Shown here: positions 1-8,777 of the stretch, piece after piece
How positions within the stretch are numbered: position 1 is the first letter of the stretch
Layout: each line of letters opens with the position of its first letter
Assembly (NCBI RefSeq): GCF_032302195.1
Contig: NZ_CP135275.1
Coordinates: 3,038,001 to 3,102,000, forward strand
Length of the DNA stretch: 64,000 nt
Source: Paenibacillus sp. MMS20-IR301
GTDB lineage: Bacteria > Bacillota > Bacilli > Paenibacillales > Paenibacillaceae
Direction: 5' to 3'
Made by a program: the position numbers and the translations under genes
Notes under the pieces: generated by a model
What the model saw: only the letters and a program-made list of their open reading frames with translations
Database searches by the model: none
Told to the model about the DNA's origin: nothing

Positions 1-38
1 CTAATTATCCCCTGTTCCCTCCGTACCGGCTGCTCCAC
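1..38 (-). CDS. 5' end of an unidentified gene cut by the window edge
   Basis: On the minus strand a GTG codon at 36-38 is preceded by a strong ribosome binding site (GGAGGGGAG, 8 bases upstream) and opens a frame that runs without a stop off the left edge; the visible residues are MEQPVRREQGII. Nothing can be said of function from 12 residues. It lies downstream of the YesM/YesN operon terminator, so it is probably a separate transcription unit or a read-through member of the sugar cluster. Confidence 0.45.
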   Translation of the reverse strand, partial: MEQPVRREQGII

Positions 39-156
39 AATCTAATCTCCCCTCCAGCTGCTCGTGAACATCATCATTTTCAAATGTCTATTTAGGATGT
101 TACATAGATCCAAGCCTCACTACAACTCTTTCCGGAAAAAATTACACTGCCATTAC

Positions 157-180
157 AATTGGAAAAGCGTATCTTAATTT
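157..180 (+). repeat. Single copy of the CTTAATTT-type intergenic repeat
   Basis: The stretch GGAAAAGCGTATCTTAATTT at 161-180 matches the direct copies at 10431-10450 and 10482-10501 (GGAyAAAyGyATCTTAATTT) at most positions. It lies in the otherwise gene-free stretch 39-273. A weaker resemblance (GTGGAGAAAATCCG) occurs near 217. I see no complete four-copy array here, so this is either an isolated or a decayed copy. Confidence 0.4.
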
Positions 181-234
181 TGCGGTTTTACGGCGGGGTA
201 TTCATTCATGCGCTAGTGGAGAAAATCCGACCAT

Positions 235-262
235 CAAAAAGAACCGTCAAAAAGACGGTCCT
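235..262 (-). terminator. Rho-independent terminator after the YesM/YesN operon
   Basis: On the minus strand ACCGTC-TTTTT-GACGGT (254-259 with 243-248) forms a six-pair stem followed by TTCTTTTTGATG, just beyond the stop codon of the response regulator gene. Position and T-run fit intrinsic termination of the sugar operon. Confidence 0.6.
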
Positions 263-273
263 TCCGCATTTAA

Positions 274-1914
274 CTATTGTTCACCGGGGGCTCTGGCTGC
301 CGGCCCTATACGCGTGCTGTCCCTGTATTCCTTGGGTGAGAAGCCGCTTGCGTTCTTGAAAACACGGTTGAAATGGCGTACATTGCCAAACCCTGTTTCC
401 TCGGCGATTCTGCTGATTTTGTCATCGGTGAACGCCAGCTTTTTGCGGGCTTCATCGATCCGGATATGGGTCAGGAATTCGATAAAAGTAACGCCGGTCC
501 GCTGTTTGAACAGATTGCTGAAATAAGCAGGGTTCAAATATACCTCGTCCGCCACCTCCTTCAGGCTCAGCGGATGATGATAATGCTGCGAAATATAACG
601 CTGGGCCGCATGCACCGGGTCCGGATCCTTCGCTTCCCTGGATTTCGCAATACAACCGGTCAGACCGAGCAGCAGCCCCCGGCATTTCTCGGCCAGCTCC
701 TGCCGCGACGACAGGCTGCATACATCGAACAGCACTTTGCGGATATCCTTCGAACCGAGCCAGGACTCGGTCACGCCAAGCTCTTCGGATAATTCATAGT
801 AGTAGAGCAGCAGCTTGCAGATCTGCTGGTGAATGCTCTCCGGCGATTCCGCCGTGCTGCACAGCTCTTCAATCATATGCTCGACAATTGCACCGATGCT
901 GGCTACCCGGCCATCCACAATCGACTTCTCCAGCATCTCCCACGACCATTTCAGCGGTCCGCCGCCGGAGTGGGGGCGCCTTGTCATAAGCGCATAATCC
1001 AGCAGCTTATCACCGCCTTCGATTAAGCGGTATAAGAGGGCGATTCCCGCTTCAGTATAGGCCTTCGGAATGCCCGGCAGCCCTTCCGCCGGATTGCTCA
1101 CCCCGATCGTCACCGTCAGGTTCGACAATGAGCGGATCTGCCTGCGGATCATATCGCCGAGGGCTCCCGGTGCCGACAGGGACTGCTGCGGCTCCGCTGT
1201 ATTCAGCAGCGCCACCACTTCCGTATCCGACAGCACGAAGCTTATGCCGGTCGCATGCCGGTCAATCATCTCCTGGACTACCTGCTGGATATACAGGAGG
1301 AACAGCGAGGCATCGCTCTGCAGATAGCGCTCTTTCTCGACGGAATGCTTATCGAGCTTAATCACCATGCAGATGAAATAGGGATGCCGGATGGTGAAGC
1401 CCAGCTCGCGCAGCAGCTGCAGGTCACTTTCGCCTGTCTTGCCTTTGAGCAGACTCTCGCTCAGGTGGCCAGCCACATGGCGCTTCAGTACCGGCCGGGC
1501 CTGCCAGGCCTCAGTCTGCTGCACCGGCAGCGCCTTGCGCTCAGCCAGCTCCCGTCCCAGCTTCTCCAGCACCCGGCTCAGCTCCTGGCGCTCAACCGGC
1601 TTCGTCAAATAATCCTTCGCCCCCTGGCGCATCGACTGCTGCACATAAGCGAATTCATCATAACCGCTAACGACAACGGTTATCAGATCCTTGAAGCGCC
1701 CGCCGGCCATCTGCTGCAGCTGGATCCCGTCCATCCGCGGCATGCGGATATCGGTAAGCAGCACCTCCGGCGACAGCTCATCCAGCTTGTCGAGTGCATC
1801 ATAGCCGTCACTGGCTTCACCGACTACCTCCCAGTTTCCTTCCAGGCTGGTGATCATTTTGCGCAATCCTTTGCGGAAGACCGATTCATCGTCAACGATC
1901 AGTATTCTGGGCAT
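274..1914 (-). CDS. YesN-type response regulator, AraC family
   Basis: This 546-residue protein is a two-component response regulator. It starts with a receiver domain (acidic pair D8/D9, phosphoacceptor D55 in the LLTDIRMP motif, conserved K105), has a long middle region (about 150-420), and ends in an AraC-type double helix-turn-helix (about 440-535; VADEVYLNPAYFSNLFKQ, then IAEETGFGNVRHFNRVFK). Its start overlaps the end of the upstream YesM-type kinase gene by 23 bases, so the two are translationally coupled and form a cognate pair. In this family the regulator usually activates the adjacent sugar transport and hydrolase genes; that target is inferred from context. It is the last gene of the operon. 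Confidence 0.92.
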   Translation of the reverse strand: MPRILIVDDESVFRKGLRKMITSLEGNWEVVGEASDGYDALDKLDELSPEVLLTDIRMPRMDGIQLQQMAGGRFKDLITVVVSGYDEFAYVQQSMRQGAKDYLTKPVERQELSRVLEKLGRELAERKALPVQQTEAWQARPVLKRHVAGHLSESLLKGKTGESDLQLLRELGFTIRHPYFICMVIKLDKHSVEKERYLQSDASLFLLYIQQVVQEMIDRHATGISFVLSDTEVVALLNTAEPQQSLSAPGALGDMIRRQIRSLSNLTVTIGVSNPAEGLPGIPKAYTEAGIALLYRLIEGGDKLLDYALMTRRPHSGGGPLKWSWEMLEKSIVDGRVASIGAIVEHMIEELCSTAESPESIHQQICKLLLYYYELSEELGVTESWLGSKDIRKVLFDVCSLSSRQELAEKCRGLLLGLTGCIAKSREAKDPDPVHAAQRYISQHYHHPLSLKEVADEVYLNPAYFSNLFKQRTGVTFIEFLTHIRIDEARKKLAFTDDKISRIAEETGFGNVRHFNRVFKNASGFSPKEYRDSTRIGPAARAPGEQ

Positions 1915-3718
1915 CTACGTCCTCCTCCCTCGCTGTACCCTGATAGTTAATGACCGGCAGCTTCAGCACTGCCTTGAAGCCCTGAAACGGCATGCTCTCC
2001 AGGAAAAGCCCGTATTCCTCGCCATAATGCAGCACAATCCGGCGGTGTACATTCAGCAGCCCGTTGCCTGTACGGCCGCCCAGGTCCTTCGTGCTGCACA
2101 GATGCAGGCGGAGCGCTTCCAGCGCATCGGCATTCATGCCGATGCCGTCGTCCTCGACTGTGATTCTAAGCACATGATCGCTGCGGTCGGCAGCCAATGT
2201 TATCCGCCCCTGGCCGATACCCTTGTCCAGCGCATGGTTGATTGCATTCTCTACCAGCGGCTGGATCATCAGCGGAATCACCTGGCAGCCGAGCAGCGAA
2301 GGCTCGATTATCATCGTGAACTGAATGCGCTCCTCATAGCGCATCTGCTGGATTTTCATATAGCCGCCGACATGATCCAGCTCATCCTGCAGTGTTACAT
2401 GCTCCTTGCGCCCGCTCAGGCTGTAGCGCAGCAGCTTGCTGAGGCTGTTCGACATCGTTATGATCTCCGGACTGCCCTCAAGCTCAGCGTACATACTGAT
2501 CGAGCCCAGTGTATTATAGAGGAAATGCGGGTTAATCTTGCTCTGCAGAGCTGCAATCTGCGCGTCCTTCTCCCGGATCTCCGTCTCGTAGAGCAGATAG
2601 CCCAGCTCACTCAGCTTGGCAATCATACCGTTAAACGAGTGGCCCAGCATCCCCACTTCATCCGTTCCGCTCACCGGGAAGGCCTTACTAAGATCTCCGC
2701 GCTCGACACTGCGCATCAGCCGGCTCAGCTTGCGCAGCGGCTGAGTAATGCGGTAGGCAATGAATACATACAAGAGCAGGGCAAGGCCTACACAGATAAC
2801 GCCGGTAAGAATGATATACGTACGCAGCACCTCAGTATCCTTCATCAGGCTGGAGACCGGAACGACGCCTACCGTAGTCCAGCCCGTTACTTCAGAGGTC
2901 ACATGGGCAACGAGCAGCCCCTCGCCGTCCGACTTCACATGGCTTACCCCTTCCCCGGCCATATCCGGCTTCAGCTCAGGGGCAGCCAGCCCCTCACCAT
3001 GGTCCTTGCGGACAACCAATTGTCCGGCGTCATCAGTAATGTACAGCAGCTCCTTGACATCCAGCTTAACCTTGGACAGAATCTCACTGATAAACTTGGG
3101 GTCCACATCAATCACAATGTATCCGAGTGTAACCCCGTCATCGAAGCTGCGCAGCTCGCGGACTATAGAGAAGGCCTGATACACATTTCCGCCGCTTGCG
3201 CTGAGATCATGGGTAGCCACATATACCGGCTGCCCGTAATGGCCCTTGAACCTGCCCAGCCAGCTGACATTCTCATCCAGCTTGTAAGTCGTGACATATT
3301 GGCTCTCCGGCATCACGACATACGAAGCCCCGCCGGTTCCGTACAGGGAGACACCCAGAATATCTACCCGGCCGTTCAGAAACACCTGGGTAACGAAGCT
3401 GTTCAGCCCGCTGATCTCATCCAGTGTCAGCGGTTCACCGGGGGCACGCTTGGTTGCAAGATATTCGGTCACCTTGGGGTATTGATACGGCATCACGGTA
3501 AGCCGGTTCAGCTCATTCATATAGGTGTCGATATTCAAAGTGAGCTGCTTCAGTGTCTGAAGCTGATAATCCCCCACCTTGCGCTCCGTCGTTTCGGTGA
3601 AGCGGGCAAAGGCGAAATAACCCATCAGCCCCAGCGGAAGCACGATGAATACGACATTGATAAGAATCAGCTTGCGCGCAAGCGCCAGATTCCTGAACCA
3701 GCTGTGGAATGATTTCAA
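1892..3718 (-). CDS. YesM-type sensor histidine kinase
   Basis: The 608-residue membrane kinase has a first membrane segment at about residues 16-38, a large extracellular sensor region of Cache type, a second membrane segment at about 295-318, a HAMP segment, and a His_kinase-type phosphorylation motif (INPHFLYNTL, around residue 395) followed by a GHKL ATPase domain with an N-box (LVENAINHAL) and G-boxes (DDGIGM, GNGLLNVHRR). This arrangement is typical of LytS/YesM kinases that sense sugars or cell-wall compounds. It sits 30 bases after the lipoprotein gene and overlaps the regulator gene. The adjacent solute-binding lipoprotein is a candidate ligand-presenting partner; that is inference. 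Confidence 0.92.
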   Translation of the reverse strand: MKSFHSWFRNLALARKLILINVVFIVLPLGLMGYFAFARFTETTERKVGDYQLQTLKQLTLNIDTYMNELNRLTVMPYQYPKVTEYLATKRAPGEPLTLDEISGLNSFVTQVFLNGRVDILGVSLYGTGGASYVVMPESQYVTTYKLDENVSWLGRFKGHYGQPVYVATHDLSASGGNVYQAFSIVRELRSFDDGVTLGYIVIDVDPKFISEILSKVKLDVKELLYITDDAGQLVVRKDHGEGLAAPELKPDMAGEGVSHVKSDGEGLLVAHVTSEVTGWTTVGVVPVSSLMKDTEVLRTYIILTGVICVGLALLLYVFIAYRITQPLRKLSRLMRSVERGDLSKAFPVSGTDEVGMLGHSFNGMIAKLSELGYLLYETEIREKDAQIAALQSKINPHFLYNTLGSISMYAELEGSPEIITMSNSLSKLLRYSLSGRKEHVTLQDELDHVGGYMKIQQMRYEERIQFTMIIEPSLLGCQVIPLMIQPLVENAINHALDKGIGQGRITLAADRSDHVLRITVEDDGIGMNADALEALRLHLCSTKDLGGRTGNGLLNVHRRIVLHYGEEYGLFLESMPFQGFKAVLKLPVINYQGTAREEDVDAQNTDR

Positions 3719-3748
3719 GCCGCACTCTCTCCTTTTATACCGTCACCG

Positions 3749-5065
3749 TCATTTCTTCAGCTGAAGGTTAATGCTGTCCACCGCCCTCTGCAGCGCCTGC
3801 TCCGGACTTTGCTCCTTGTAGATCATCCGCTCAAACTGCCGGATAATCTCTTCATTAATACTCCACTGCCTGACATTTCTCGGCCAGTAGGCCACAGAGT
3901 TGGCGGTATTGGCATAATCGCTGCGGAATTTCAGTGCGGTGTATGCCTCACTCTCTACAACCTTCAGGGAACTCGGCACATGCCCGGCTTCCGCCCACAT
4001 TACTCCATGCTCCACCGCCCAGCGGGCAAAGACCATAGCGGCTTTGCGCTTCTCCGCGCTCATCTCGCTTTTGGCCGGAATAGCGAGCGTATGGGAGTCT
4101 CCCCACACTGCCGGATGATCATAGATCACCGGAACCGGAACCACACCCAGCTCCAGCTTCTCATCCTTCTCAAAAGCGCCCGTTCCCCACACGCCTGTTA
4201 TCAATGTAGCAGCCTCACCGTCATAGAAGAGCTTGAAAGCATCATTAATGTCCGGCGGGATCAGTTCGTCCTGATATAAGCTGTTCACGAACTCCAATGT
4301 CTGCTGCGAAGCCTTGTTGTTAAAGACCGCCTGTGTGCCTTCCGGATTATAGAAGCTGCCGCCGCCCTGCATCTGATTGTACAGGCTCCACCACAGCCAC
4401 ACGGAATCTATCCGTGTGCTGGGGAGTGCCAGCGGTGCAACTCCGGCCGGAACCGCTGTTCTCAGCTGCTGCAGGAATGCCTTGAATCCCTCTTCCCCCT
4501 TGCCGATCAGCGGTTTATCCTCTGCATCAAGCAGCCCGGCCTCTCTTAAATATTTCTTATTATAATAGAGCACCAGTGTATGCGTATCCAGCGGTACAGC
4601 ATAATGGGCGCCTCCATAAACTGTGGACCCGGCGATCTTGGCATTGAACTGGCCCCAGTCAAGCCCCGTGTCCGCCGCCAGCCCGTCAAGGGACTCGATA
4701 TAGCCGTTCTGCACGAACTGCGGCAGATTGGTGGTGTGGATTATCGCCAGATCCGGTGCATTGCCGGACAAAATTGCTGTACGCAGCCGGGAATAATAAT
4801 CATCAAGCCGCGAGTTGATCTGATCAATCCGGATATCCTCATGCTCCCGGTTAAATTGCTCCACCAGTTCAGTCATGAAAATATTGTCGCCGCCGCTGAA
4901 CGGAGTCCAGTACTCCACGGTCACCGGCTGGGTAGCAGGCGGCGGAGGCTCTTCCGCAGCCTCTGCACTGCAGCCGGCCAGTGCCGGCAGCAGCATCAGC
5001 AGCAATGCTGAAAGCGCCATCAGTTTATATCCTTTGTATCCTCTCAAGCCTTCTGTATCTCTCAT
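3749..5065 (-). CDS. Extracellular solute-binding lipoprotein, sugar-binding type
   Basis: A 438-residue family-1 solute-binding protein. The N-terminus has a hydrophobic signal segment ending in a lipobox (LAGC, cysteine about residue 32), so it should be lipid-anchored outside the membrane. The fold signature (VEYWTPFSGGDNIFMTELVEQF, split over residues about 49-70, and PDLAIIHTTNLPQFV) resembles sugar-binding proteins. It is the second such protein in the operon (the other is at 8778-10088) and lies between the glycosidase and the kinase genes rather than beside the permeases. That position suggests either a second import specificity or a role in feeding ligand to the YesM kinase. GGGGG lies 9 bases before the chosen ATG. 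Confidence 0.9.
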   Translation of the reverse strand: MRDTEGLRGYKGYKLMALSALLLMLLPALAGCSAEAAEEPPPPATQPVTVEYWTPFSGGDNIFMTELVEQFNREHEDIRIDQINSRLDDYYSRLRTAILSGNAPDLAIIHTTNLPQFVQNGYIESLDGLAADTGLDWGQFNAKIAGSTVYGGAHYAVPLDTHTLVLYYNKKYLREAGLLDAEDKPLIGKGEEGFKAFLQQLRTAVPAGVAPLALPSTRIDSVWLWWSLYNQMQGGGSFYNPEGTQAVFNNKASQQTLEFVNSLYQDELIPPDINDAFKLFYDGEAATLITGVWGTGAFEKDEKLELGVVPVPVIYDHPAVWGDSHTLAIPAKSEMSAEKRKAAMVFARWAVEHGVMWAEAGHVPSSLKVVESEAYTALKFRSDYANTANSVAYWPRNVRQWSINEEIIRQFERMIYKEQSPEQALQRAVDSINLQLKK

Positions 5066-5109
5066 ATGAGTATGCCCCCGTATGGCTTGCCGTCTATGAA
5101 TCTTTCGTA

Positions 5110-6891
5110 TTATTCACTTGTCTGCCATATATCCATATAATCTATACCGAAGCTGCCTTCGCTGTCAAAAAGAATGATTTCATTGCCGCCGCTGCGCAGC
5201 TTCAGCTCCAGCTGAATGAATTCCGGCTGGTTCCGTTCCTGCGGCTCCAGCGTTACTGCGGTTCTCGTTCCTCCGTTCACCGCCGCTTCCAGCTTCGCCC
5301 CCGGTGAAGCATTCAGTACAGATACAGACACTGTGTAGGTACCGCTGTGCGGAACCTGAATATTACCGAAACGCAGCGCAGCACCGCTGCCGTTCAGGCT
5401 GGCCGCCGCCCCGCCGGAGGCATACGGATTATCCTCCGCTGCCGCCTCCCCCTCCAGCGTCTGGGCTTCGCCTTCATAACGCGAAATTTCCACCGCCTTA
5501 ATTGCAGCGCTGCTGCCTTCCGGCAGCTCCAGGGATACTGTATTCTTCCCGGCTGTGAACGGCAAGCGCAGATACGCGTAGCCGGGCTCATCTTCTCCCG
5601 TTGGCGGAAGCTGCAGCACGGCCGGCGGCCCGCCGTTCACCGCTGCCGCCGCTTCCGCTGCGGCTCCGCCCGGATTCACATAATGCACCAGCAGCGGAGT
5701 ATTGCTGTCTATTGCCGCAGGCAGCGCCGGATACTCCAGGCGGTTCCCGCTGCGGACAGCCTCCTCTGCCCGGAACACGCCTGTTCCGGCCGGGACCGCC
5801 AGCGCCGCACTCAGCGCCAGCGGCTTGCCGAAGACCGGCAGCCCGGTATCATCCCAGCTCACAGGCTGGGCCCGGGCTTTACGGTTGTTCCAGCCGTCCG
5901 CTTCTCCGCTCGTAGCGTGGTAGACGATCCATTGTTCACTGCCGTCCGGTGACACCGTGAACGAATTATGCCCCGGCCCGTATACCCCGGCGGCTTCATC
6001 CATCGCCAGCAGCGGCTCTTCCGATTTGGTCCAGCCTACCGGTTCCAGCGGATTCCCGCCAGGCTTCAGGGCCAAGAGGCCCAGACTATAGTACGGTGTC
6101 CAGCTGCCCGCCCCAGAATAGACAATGAACGTGCGGCCTTCATGCTGAAGCACCGACTGGCCTTCATTAATGTACGGCGGCCCTCCGGCCCGTTCCCAGT
6201 CAAGGAGCGGCTCACTCAGCAGCACTCGCGGCCCGCTGATCGTCAGGGGATCACTCATCGGCGCAATATAGGTGTTCTGCGCGGCATTTACATCCCCTTC
6301 CCAGCCGGACCAGACGAAATACAGCTCCCCGTCCACTTCCATCGCCAGTCCGTCAATCGCCCATTTGTCCGTGCTGTCAGCCACCTGGCCTTTGAACGTG
6401 TACTCACCCAGTGGATCTCCGCTGTCCCCTTGCAGCACATACATCCGGTGATTCTCGTTATTTCCGTCATCAGCGGCGAAATAGATATACCAGCTTCCCC
6501 GGATATATTGAATCTCGGGTGCCCACAAATTTGCTGAATAAGCGGTCTCCGCCGGCGGGTACCATACCACCTTGCGTTCCGCTTGCCGGAAATCGAGCGT
6601 ACGTGACTTCATTACCATAATATCCGTTCCGTTATGGGTAAAGGTCATGTAATAATATCCATCCTTATACATCACGCTCGGGTCTGGGGTATCCATCTCG
6701 GCAAGTGTGTTCTTAAATGTTCCGCCATGCCCGCTATAGGCCACATCTGCTCTGTCACTCCCGTGCTGCAGCAACAAGTACGCACCTCCTGCCAGTATAA
6801 GTAACAGCACCGCAGCGATGGCGCAGGTTATTCTACGTTCAGGCTTCCCCCACCCTACCTTGCGCTGCGGCTCTTCTGATTTGAATTTCAT
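5110..6891 (-). CDS. Glycoside hydrolase family 43 with C-terminal binding modules
   Basis: This 593-residue protein has an N-terminal membrane anchor (about residues 21-41) and then a GH43 five-bladed propeller. Recognisable landmarks are the catalytic base aspartate in DTPDPSVMYKDGYYY (D70), the modulator aspartate in KWAIDGLAME and the general acid glutamate in YINEGQS. GH43 enzymes remove arabinose or xylose units from hemicellulose or arabinan. The region after about residue 360 is beta-rich with two segments, the last (AQTLEGEAAAEDNPYASGG through DYMDIWQ) resembling a CBM6/CBM35-type module. The single N-terminal anchor would keep it on the outer face of the membrane. A GGAGGGG ribosome site precedes the ATG. 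The exact substrate cannot be read from the sequence. Confidence 0.88.
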   Translation of the reverse strand: MKFKSEEPQRKVGWGKPERRITCAIAAVLLLILAGGAYLLLQHGSDRADVAYSGHGGTFKNTLAEMDTPDPSVMYKDGYYYMTFTHNGTDIMVMKSRTLDFRQAERKVVWYPPAETAYSANLWAPEIQYIRGSWYIYFAADDGNNENHRMYVLQGDSGDPLGEYTFKGQVADSTDKWAIDGLAMEVDGELYFVWSGWEGDVNAAQNTYIAPMSDPLTISGPRVLLSEPLLDWERAGGPPYINEGQSVLQHEGRTFIVYSGAGSWTPYYSLGLLALKPGGNPLEPVGWTKSEEPLLAMDEAAGVYGPGHNSFTVSPDGSEQWIVYHATSGEADGWNNRKARAQPVSWDDTGLPVFGKPLALSAALAVPAGTGVFRAEEAVRSGNRLEYPALPAAIDSNTPLLVHYVNPGGAAAEAAAAVNGGPPAVLQLPPTGEDEPGYAYLRLPFTAGKNTVSLELPEGSSAAIKAVEISRYEGEAQTLEGEAAAEDNPYASGGAAASLNGSGAALRFGNIQVPHSGTYTVSVSVLNASPGAKLEAAVNGGTRTAVTLEPQERNQPEFIQLELKLRSGGNEIILFDSEGSFGIDYMDIWQTSE

Positions 6892-6958
6892 TAATTACCC
6901 CTCCAAGGGTGTGATAACAGCGGCTGGAAGCCCAAATATCCACCTGTTCACTCACCCG

Positions 6959-7792
6959 CTATTTCACACCTGAGCTCGTAATCGCCTTGACGAAGGATTT
7001 CTGCCCGGCGATGAAAATAATCAGCACCGGCAGCGCCGCGATCGTCGTCATCGCCATCAGCTTGCCGTAGCTTTGGGTGTAGCTTCCCGTAGCCATCATT
7101 GCGATCCCTGCTGTGATCGTCCGCATCTCCGGCGAGGTAGTCGCATAGAGCGGCCAGACGAAGTCGTTATAAATTCCCATAAAGGTGAAAATGCCCAGCG
7201 TCATCATGATCGATACCGCCGACGGCAGCAGAATCCGGGCATACAGATTCCATTTGTTCACTCCGTCGATCCGCGCTGCCTCTTCAATCTCCTTCGGGAA
7301 GGAAATGAAGAACTGGTACAGCAGGAACACCCCGAACGCTCCGGCGGTCGCCGGCAGAATCAGCGCCTGATAGGTGTTGATCAGTCCAAGGGTATTGAAT
7401 TCGATATACATCGGCAGAAAGGTCAGCACGCCCGGAATCATCAGCGAAGCGATGAACATCGAGAACAAGGTGCGGCGCAGCGGCAGATCCGGGAGCCGGG
7501 CCAGCGCAAATGCGGCCATGGAATCTATCAGCAGGACAATGGCTGTGCCAACGATCCCTACTGACAGGGAGTTAACGATCCAGCGCAGAATCGGCGTATT
7601 CATCAGCTCACCGTTCAGCCCCTGGGCAAAGTTGTCAATCGTCGGCTTCTTCGGGAAGAAGTTCATCCGCCCCGAAAGGGCTTCGAAATCATTCTTGAAG
7701 GCTGTCGACAGCATCCAGACCAGCGGCAGCAGCACGGCTGCTGCAATCAGAACAGCCAGAAGCAGCAGGCCTGTTTTTTGGGCTTTACTCAT
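6959..7792 (-). CDS. Sugar ABC transporter permease, MalG type
   Basis: A 277-residue inner-membrane permease with about six membrane segments and the EAA loop (EIEEAARIDGVNKWNLYARILLP, roughly residues 188-210) that contacts the ATPase. It belongs to the MalG/LacG group of carbohydrate permeases. Its ATG follows the TAG stop of the MalF-type gene directly, and its ribosome site (AAGGAG) lies inside that gene, so the two are coupled and should form a heterodimer. No ATP-binding subunit gene is in the operon; in Firmicutes such systems commonly share a general MsmX-type ATPase encoded elsewhere. Confidence 0.93.
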   Translation of the reverse strand: MSKAQKTGLLLLAVLIAAAVLLPLVWMLSTAFKNDFEALSGRMNFFPKKPTIDNFAQGLNGELMNTPILRWIVNSLSVGIVGTAIVLLIDSMAAFALARLPDLPLRRTLFSMFIASLMIPGVLTFLPMYIEFNTLGLINTYQALILPATAGAFGVFLLYQFFISFPKEIEEAARIDGVNKWNLYARILLPSAVSIMMTLGIFTFMGIYNDFVWPLYATTSPEMRTITAGIAMMATGSYTQSYGKLMAMTTIAALPVLIIFIAGQKSFVKAITSSGVK

Positions 7793-8686
7793 CTATACCT
7801 TCTCCTTCCGGTTCGTAAGACGGAATTGAACGATGGATACCATCATGATCAGCAGCGCCATCAGAATGGCCATCGCGGAAGCGGAGCCGATATCCTTGCG
7901 CACGAACGCCTGATCCAGCACATTCATGAGCAGCACCTTGGTCGTATCCCCCGGACCTCCGCGCGACAGCAGGAACGGCTGGGCATAAATATTGAAGGAG
8001 GCGATGGTTGAAGTAATCATGACGAACAGCATCACCGGGCGGATGGAAGGCAGCGTAATCGACACGAACCGGTTCCAGGCATTGGCTCCGTCGATGGCAG
8101 CCGCTTCATAATAATCCTCAGGCACCTCATTGAGTGCATTCACAAAAATAATCATATTGAACCCGATGGTCCACCACAGCGTGGTGATGACCAGGGCAAT
8201 CCAGACCCACGGGGTGGCGGTCAGCCAGGGAATCCCGGTCAGCCCCAGCTTTTGCAGCAGGCTGTTGATGAACCCTGCGTTCGTATCAAACATCATCAGC
8301 CAGATCACCGCCATTACTGAAGCCGATAACGCATACGGCAGGAAGTAGAAGGTTCTGAACAGGCCGCGCACTTTGGACGGCAGCGAGTTGACCAGCATAG
8401 CTATACCAAGCCCCGCCACAATCAGCAGCGGAACCGAATACAAGACAAACTGCAGCGTGGTCCACAGCCCCCGGAAGAAGATACTGTTCTCATACGTGCC
8501 GGGTGTGAAAATCGTAATATAATTACGCAATCCTACAAACGGGTGTGCCTTAGACAACAGTTCAAAATCCTGCAGGCTGATCACAAAGCCGTACAGAATC
8601 GGAAAGAGCAGGAACATCCCAAAGGCTGCAAGATAAGGCAGGATGAACAGGAATGAGGTGAAGCGTGAAGTCCATATGCTTTTCAA
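7793..8686 (-). CDS. Sugar ABC transporter permease, MalF type
   Basis: A 297-residue permease of the MalF/LacF group, with six hydrophobic segments and an EAA loop (DYYEAAAIDGANAWNRF). The start is a TTG at 8684-8686, supported by GGAGG eight bases upstream; there is no better ATG nearby. It directly abuts the MalG-type gene with no spacer and pairs with it. The solute-binding protein gene lies 91 bases upstream, separated by an intercistronic hairpin. Together they form the import complex for the sugar released by the GH43 enzyme of the same operon. Confidence 0.93.
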   Translation of the reverse strand: MKSIWTSRFTSFLFILPYLAAFGMFLLFPILYGFVISLQDFELLSKAHPFVGLRNYITIFTPGTYENSIFFRGLWTTLQFVLYSVPLLIVAGLGIAMLVNSLPSKVRGLFRTFYFLPYALSASVMAVIWLMMFDTNAGFINSLLQKLGLTGIPWLTATPWVWIALVITTLWWTIGFNMIIFVNALNEVPEDYYEAAAIDGANAWNRFVSITLPSIRPVMLFVMITSTIASFNIYAQPFLLSRGGPGDTTKVLLMNVLDQAFVRKDIGSASAMAILMALLIMMVSIVQFRLTNRKEKV

Positions 8687-8711
8687 AAGAGATTCCTCCG
8701 TTTCTTCGTAT

Positions 8712-8751
8712 AAGCAAAAGCAGGAAGCGTACAGCGCTCCCCGCTTTGCTT
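8712..8751 (-). promoter_or_regulatory. Intercistronic hairpin between SBP and permease genes
   Basis: AAGCAAAAGC (8712-8721) pairs with GCTTTGCTT (8743-8751) with one bulged base, around an inner CG-rich loop. No long T-run follows on the minus strand. Such a hairpin after the binding-protein gene is a common way to give that protein a higher level than the permeases, by partial termination or mRNA 3' protection. The role is inferred from position. Confidence 0.45.
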
Positions 8752-8777
8752 ACCGAAATAATCACTACTCAGCGAGG

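Noticed and set aside
1850..3712. 620-codon plus-strand open frame opposite the YesM-type kinase gene
   Set aside because: It is the mirror of a well-supported gene, has no ribosome site and a His/Gln/Leu-rich composition typical of antisense frames in GC-rich genes. Similar mirrors at 16358-17518 and 53608-54765 were rejected for the same reason.
7373..7829. Plus-strand frames inside the permease genes
   Set aside because: They mirror MalF/MalG-type genes with intact membrane segments and EAA loops, and have no ribosome sites.
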